A DNA stretch of 55,963 nt from Streptomyces humidus (GTDB lineage Bacteria; Actinomycetota; Actinomycetes; Streptomycetales; Streptomycetaceae). A program made the translations under genes and the position numbers. How positions within the stretch are numbered: the stretch's first letter is position 1; the number at the start of each line of letters is the position of its first letter. The stretch covers positions 1-55,963 of the forward strand of contig NZ_BMTL01000048.1 in assembly GCF_014649655.1 (NCBI RefSeq), in the 5' to 3' direction. Shown piece by piece: positions 54,165-55,963 of this stretch. The notes below the pieces were generated by a model. That model was not told the DNA's origin. It ran no database searches and saw only the letters and a program-made list of their open reading frames with translations.

Positions 54165-54701
54165 TTATTCCGGGCGCAGGAGGGGAAGCGTGGCGCCCAT
54201 CACCGCATAGGGGCGGGGGGCGCTGGGGAAGAGGACGCGGCGGGCCAGGTCGTGGTAGCCGAGGGAGCGGTAGAGGGCCCGGGCGGGGCTCTCCGTGTCG
54301 ATCGCGGAGAGGATCGAGCGGGGCTCGGTCGCGGTGTCGGTGATCGTGGTGATCAGCGCCCGGCCCGCGCCGCGGTTCTGGTACGCGGGATGGACGTGGA
54401 GCTCGGTGATGACGAAGGAGTCGTCCAGCCAGTGCTCGTGGTGCTGGGCCCGCAGATAGGGCTGGACGACGGTGGACCACCAGTGGGCGCGGTCGTTGGG
54501 CATGCCGTAGACGAAGCCGATGAGCCGGCCCTCGGACGTCGTCGCGCCGAAGGCGCGCGCGCCCGGGTTCGTCATGTGGCGCAGCACGATCTGGCGTCTG
54601 ACGGCCACCTCGTCGGGGCCGAGCCCGAAGGCGACGGCCTGGACGGCCAGGGCCTCGTCCACGTGGGCGGGAAGGTCCAGGGGGCCGATGACGAGGTCCA
54701 T
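54165..54701 (-). CDS. GNAT family N-acetyltransferase
   Basis: The protein has 178 residues. The acetyl-CoA-binding motif A is ITELHVHPAYQNRGAGRALI, with Arg110-Gly-Ala-Gly113. ESPARALYRSLGYHDLARRVLF is the C-terminal motif B. Substrate is unknown; the conserved SFVITELHVHP may carry the active site. It is 21 bp downstream of the second GNAT gene on the same strand, so they form a pair before proS. Confidence 0.85.
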   Translation of the reverse strand: MDLVIGPLDLPAHVDEALAVQAVAFGLGPDEVAVRRQIVLRHMTNPGARAFGATTSEGRLIGFVYGMPNDRAHWWSTVVQPYLRAQHHEHWLDDSFVITELHVHPAYQNRGAGRALITTITDTATEPRSILSAIDTESPARALYRSLGYHDLARRVLFPSAPRPYAVMGATLPLLRPE

Positions 54702-54722
54702 GGCGGGGAGCCTACAGGGGCG

Positions 54723-55571
54723 TCAGAAGAGCACGCTGGTGAAGGCGCCGACCTCCCGGAAGCCGACCCTGCGGTACGTCCGCCTCGCCGCGGTGTTGAA
54801 GTCGTTCACATAGAGACTCACCACGGGGGCCACGTCCGCCAGGGCGTAGCGCAGGACCGCCGCCATGCCGGGGGCCGCCAGGCCCTGTCCGCGGTATTCG
54901 GGGGCCACCCACACGCCCTGGATCTGGCAGGCCCGGGACGTGGCCGCGCCGATCTCCGCCTTGAAGGCGACCCTGCCCCGGTCGTCGAGACGGGCGAACG
55001 AGCGGCCGGAGCCGACGAGTTCGGCGACCCGGGCCTGGTAGAGGAGTCCGCCGTCGCCGGCCATCGGGGAGACGCCGACCTCCTCGGTGAACATCGCCAC
55101 GCAGGCCGGCATGATCGTGTCCATCTCGTCCTTGCGGATGCGGCGGACGTAGGGGTCCGGGGCGATGTCGCCGGGCATACGGTCGGTGATCATGAGGGGC
55201 TGGTGGGCGCGGACCTCGCGGGCCGGGCCCCAGTGGGGTTCGAGGAGGCGCCACAGCCGGGTCGTCGGCTCGGTGGGGCCGACGATCGAGGAGCAGCGGC
55301 GGCCGGCACGACGGGCGCGGTCGGCGAAGGCCCGTACCGCGCGCGGGGTGGCGCAGATCGGGACGAGGTTGGCGCCCGCGTAGCACAGGGAGGTCAGCAT
55401 GCCGTCCTCGTACCAGCCCCACATCTCGCCGCCGAGCCGCCACGGGTCGAGGCCCGCGACCTGTACGCGGGCGGTCACGAAGGCGTTGGCGACCGGCTCG
55501 CGGTCGAGGACGGCGAGCGCGGCGTCCAGGTCGCTCGGTTCGAGGACCCGGGAGGTGGTCTGGGTCAACAC
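54723..55571 (-). CDS. GNAT family N-acetyltransferase with N-terminal DUF4081
   Basis: The protein has 282 residues and starts on GTG at 55571. The N-terminal half (about 1-135) is DUF4081, a second degenerate GNAT-like domain; the C-terminal half has motif A IQGVWVAPEYRGQGLAAPGM with Arg227-Gly-Gln-Gly230, then VSLYVNDFNTAARRTYRRVGF. Widespread in Streptomyces next to ispG. The substrate is unknown. Confidence 0.87.
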   Translation of the reverse strand: MLTQTTSRVLEPSDLDAALAVLDREPVANAFVTARVQVAGLDPWRLGGEMWGWYEDGMLTSLCYAGANLVPICATPRAVRAFADRARRAGRRCSSIVGPTEPTTRLWRLLEPHWGPAREVRAHQPLMITDRMPGDIAPDPYVRRIRKDEMDTIMPACVAMFTEEVGVSPMAGDGGLLYQARVAELVGSGRSFARLDDRGRVAFKAEIGAATSRACQIQGVWVAPEYRGQGLAAPGMAAVLRYALADVAPVVSLYVNDFNTAARRTYRRVGFREVGAFTSVLF

Positions 55572-55818
55572 GCGCGGGGCCTCACACTCAGGTCTGCTGA
55601 TCTCCGCACTGTACCCTCGGAAGCTTTGCGATGCCGCCCTGCGTTCGCTCGGCGTTCGTCCACCGTGACCGTGGGCTCCGTGGGCCGGGCGGAGGCGTGC
55701 TTGCGGGGGCTGCCGCCCCGGACCGCCGCTCCGGGCCCGAACGGGACTCGTCCTCGGAACTCTCCCCCGTGGGCGTGCTACCGGACGGGCCGGGCGTTCC
55801 CGTCCGGTACGACCCCCG

Positions 55819-55963
55819 TCAGCCCGCGACGGACACCGACGGTTCGCCGGACGGAAGGCCCGCCGCCTCCATCTGCTCGGCCAGCTTCATGGCCTCCTCG
55901 ATGAGGGTCTCGACGATCTTCGACTCGGGGACGGTCTTGATGACCTCGCCCTTCACGAAGATC
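55819..55963 (-). CDS. ispG: 4-hydroxy-3-methylbut-2-enyl diphosphate synthase (3' end only)
   Basis: The last 47 codons plus stop of a gene that begins beyond the right edge. The encoded end, FVKGEVIKTVPESKIVETLI and on to EQMEAAGLPSGEPSVSVAG, matches the C-terminus of Streptomyces IspG (GcpE), a [4Fe-4S] enzyme of the non-mevalonate isoprenoid pathway. The catalytic cysteines are not in this window. Position next to a DUF4081 GNAT gene agrees with this. Confidence 0.85.
   Translation of the reverse strand, partial: IFVKGEVIKTVPESKIVETLIEEAMKLAEQMEAAGLPSGEPSVSVAG

Overview
This is a high-GC actinobacterial chromosome segment. Gene order and protein sequences point to Streptomyces: RNase J starting on TTG, IF-2 with a long Pro/Gly-rich N-terminus, the dapA-thyX-dapB-pnp-rpsO neighbourhood, and a complete ESX-type (type VII) secretion locus. 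The order matches what I recall of the S. coelicolor SCO5696-SCO5745 region (recalled, not checked).

Layout. Positions 1-11.5 kb hold housekeeping genes, mostly on the minus strand: rnj, dapA, thyX, a small membrane protein and a PH-like membrane protein (both plus strand), a TPR-like membrane protein, dapB, an M16 peptidase, pnp and rpsO. thyX is interrupted by an in-frame intein of about 253 residues carrying an HNH-type endonuclease module, placed exactly inside the ThyX signature motif. Positions 11.9-37.1 kb are the type VII secretion locus: eccD, eccC, a three-gene cassette (helical partner, WXG-like/alpha-beta hydrolase, lipoprotein), a DUF664 gene, a nest of decayed IS5-family transposases with a GntR-regulator remnant, esxB, esxA, a mycosin, a WXG/PPE-like protein with a long low-complexity tail, a helical protein, a second mycosin, eccB, eccE, an accessory gene, and a 1156-residue EspI-like protein with a MinD-type ATPase domain. 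Positions 37.2-55.96 kb run mainly on the minus strand: ribF, a 1371-residue degenerate protease/NTPase fusion, then the translation/ribosome-maturation group truB-rbfA-DUF503-infB-ylxR-nusA-rimP. A plus-strand trio follows (Tat-type lipoprotein, ferritin-like protein, kinase-fold protein without its catalytic residues), then proS, two GNAT acetyltransferases and the 3' end of ispG.

How it works together. EccB, C, D and E with the mycosins form the secretion machine; EsxA/EsxB are its small WXG100 substrates; the EspI-like ATPase and the PPE-like protein are likely accessory or secreted partners. The cassette at 18.3-21.2 kb looks like a secreted hydrolase effector with its own helical partner and a lipoprotein (immunity protein or anchor), driven by its own promoter with an operator-like cluster of palindromes at the expected start site. 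It lies next to IS debris in a more AT-rich stretch, so it is a good candidate for a variable effector slot. The clearest unusual items are the ThyX intein, this cassette, the degenerate trypsin-like/P-loop fusion, the pseudokinase trio, and a promoter-terminator arrangement in the dapA leader that could be an attenuator or a small RNA.

All calls come from reading the sequence and from family knowledge; no database search was run.
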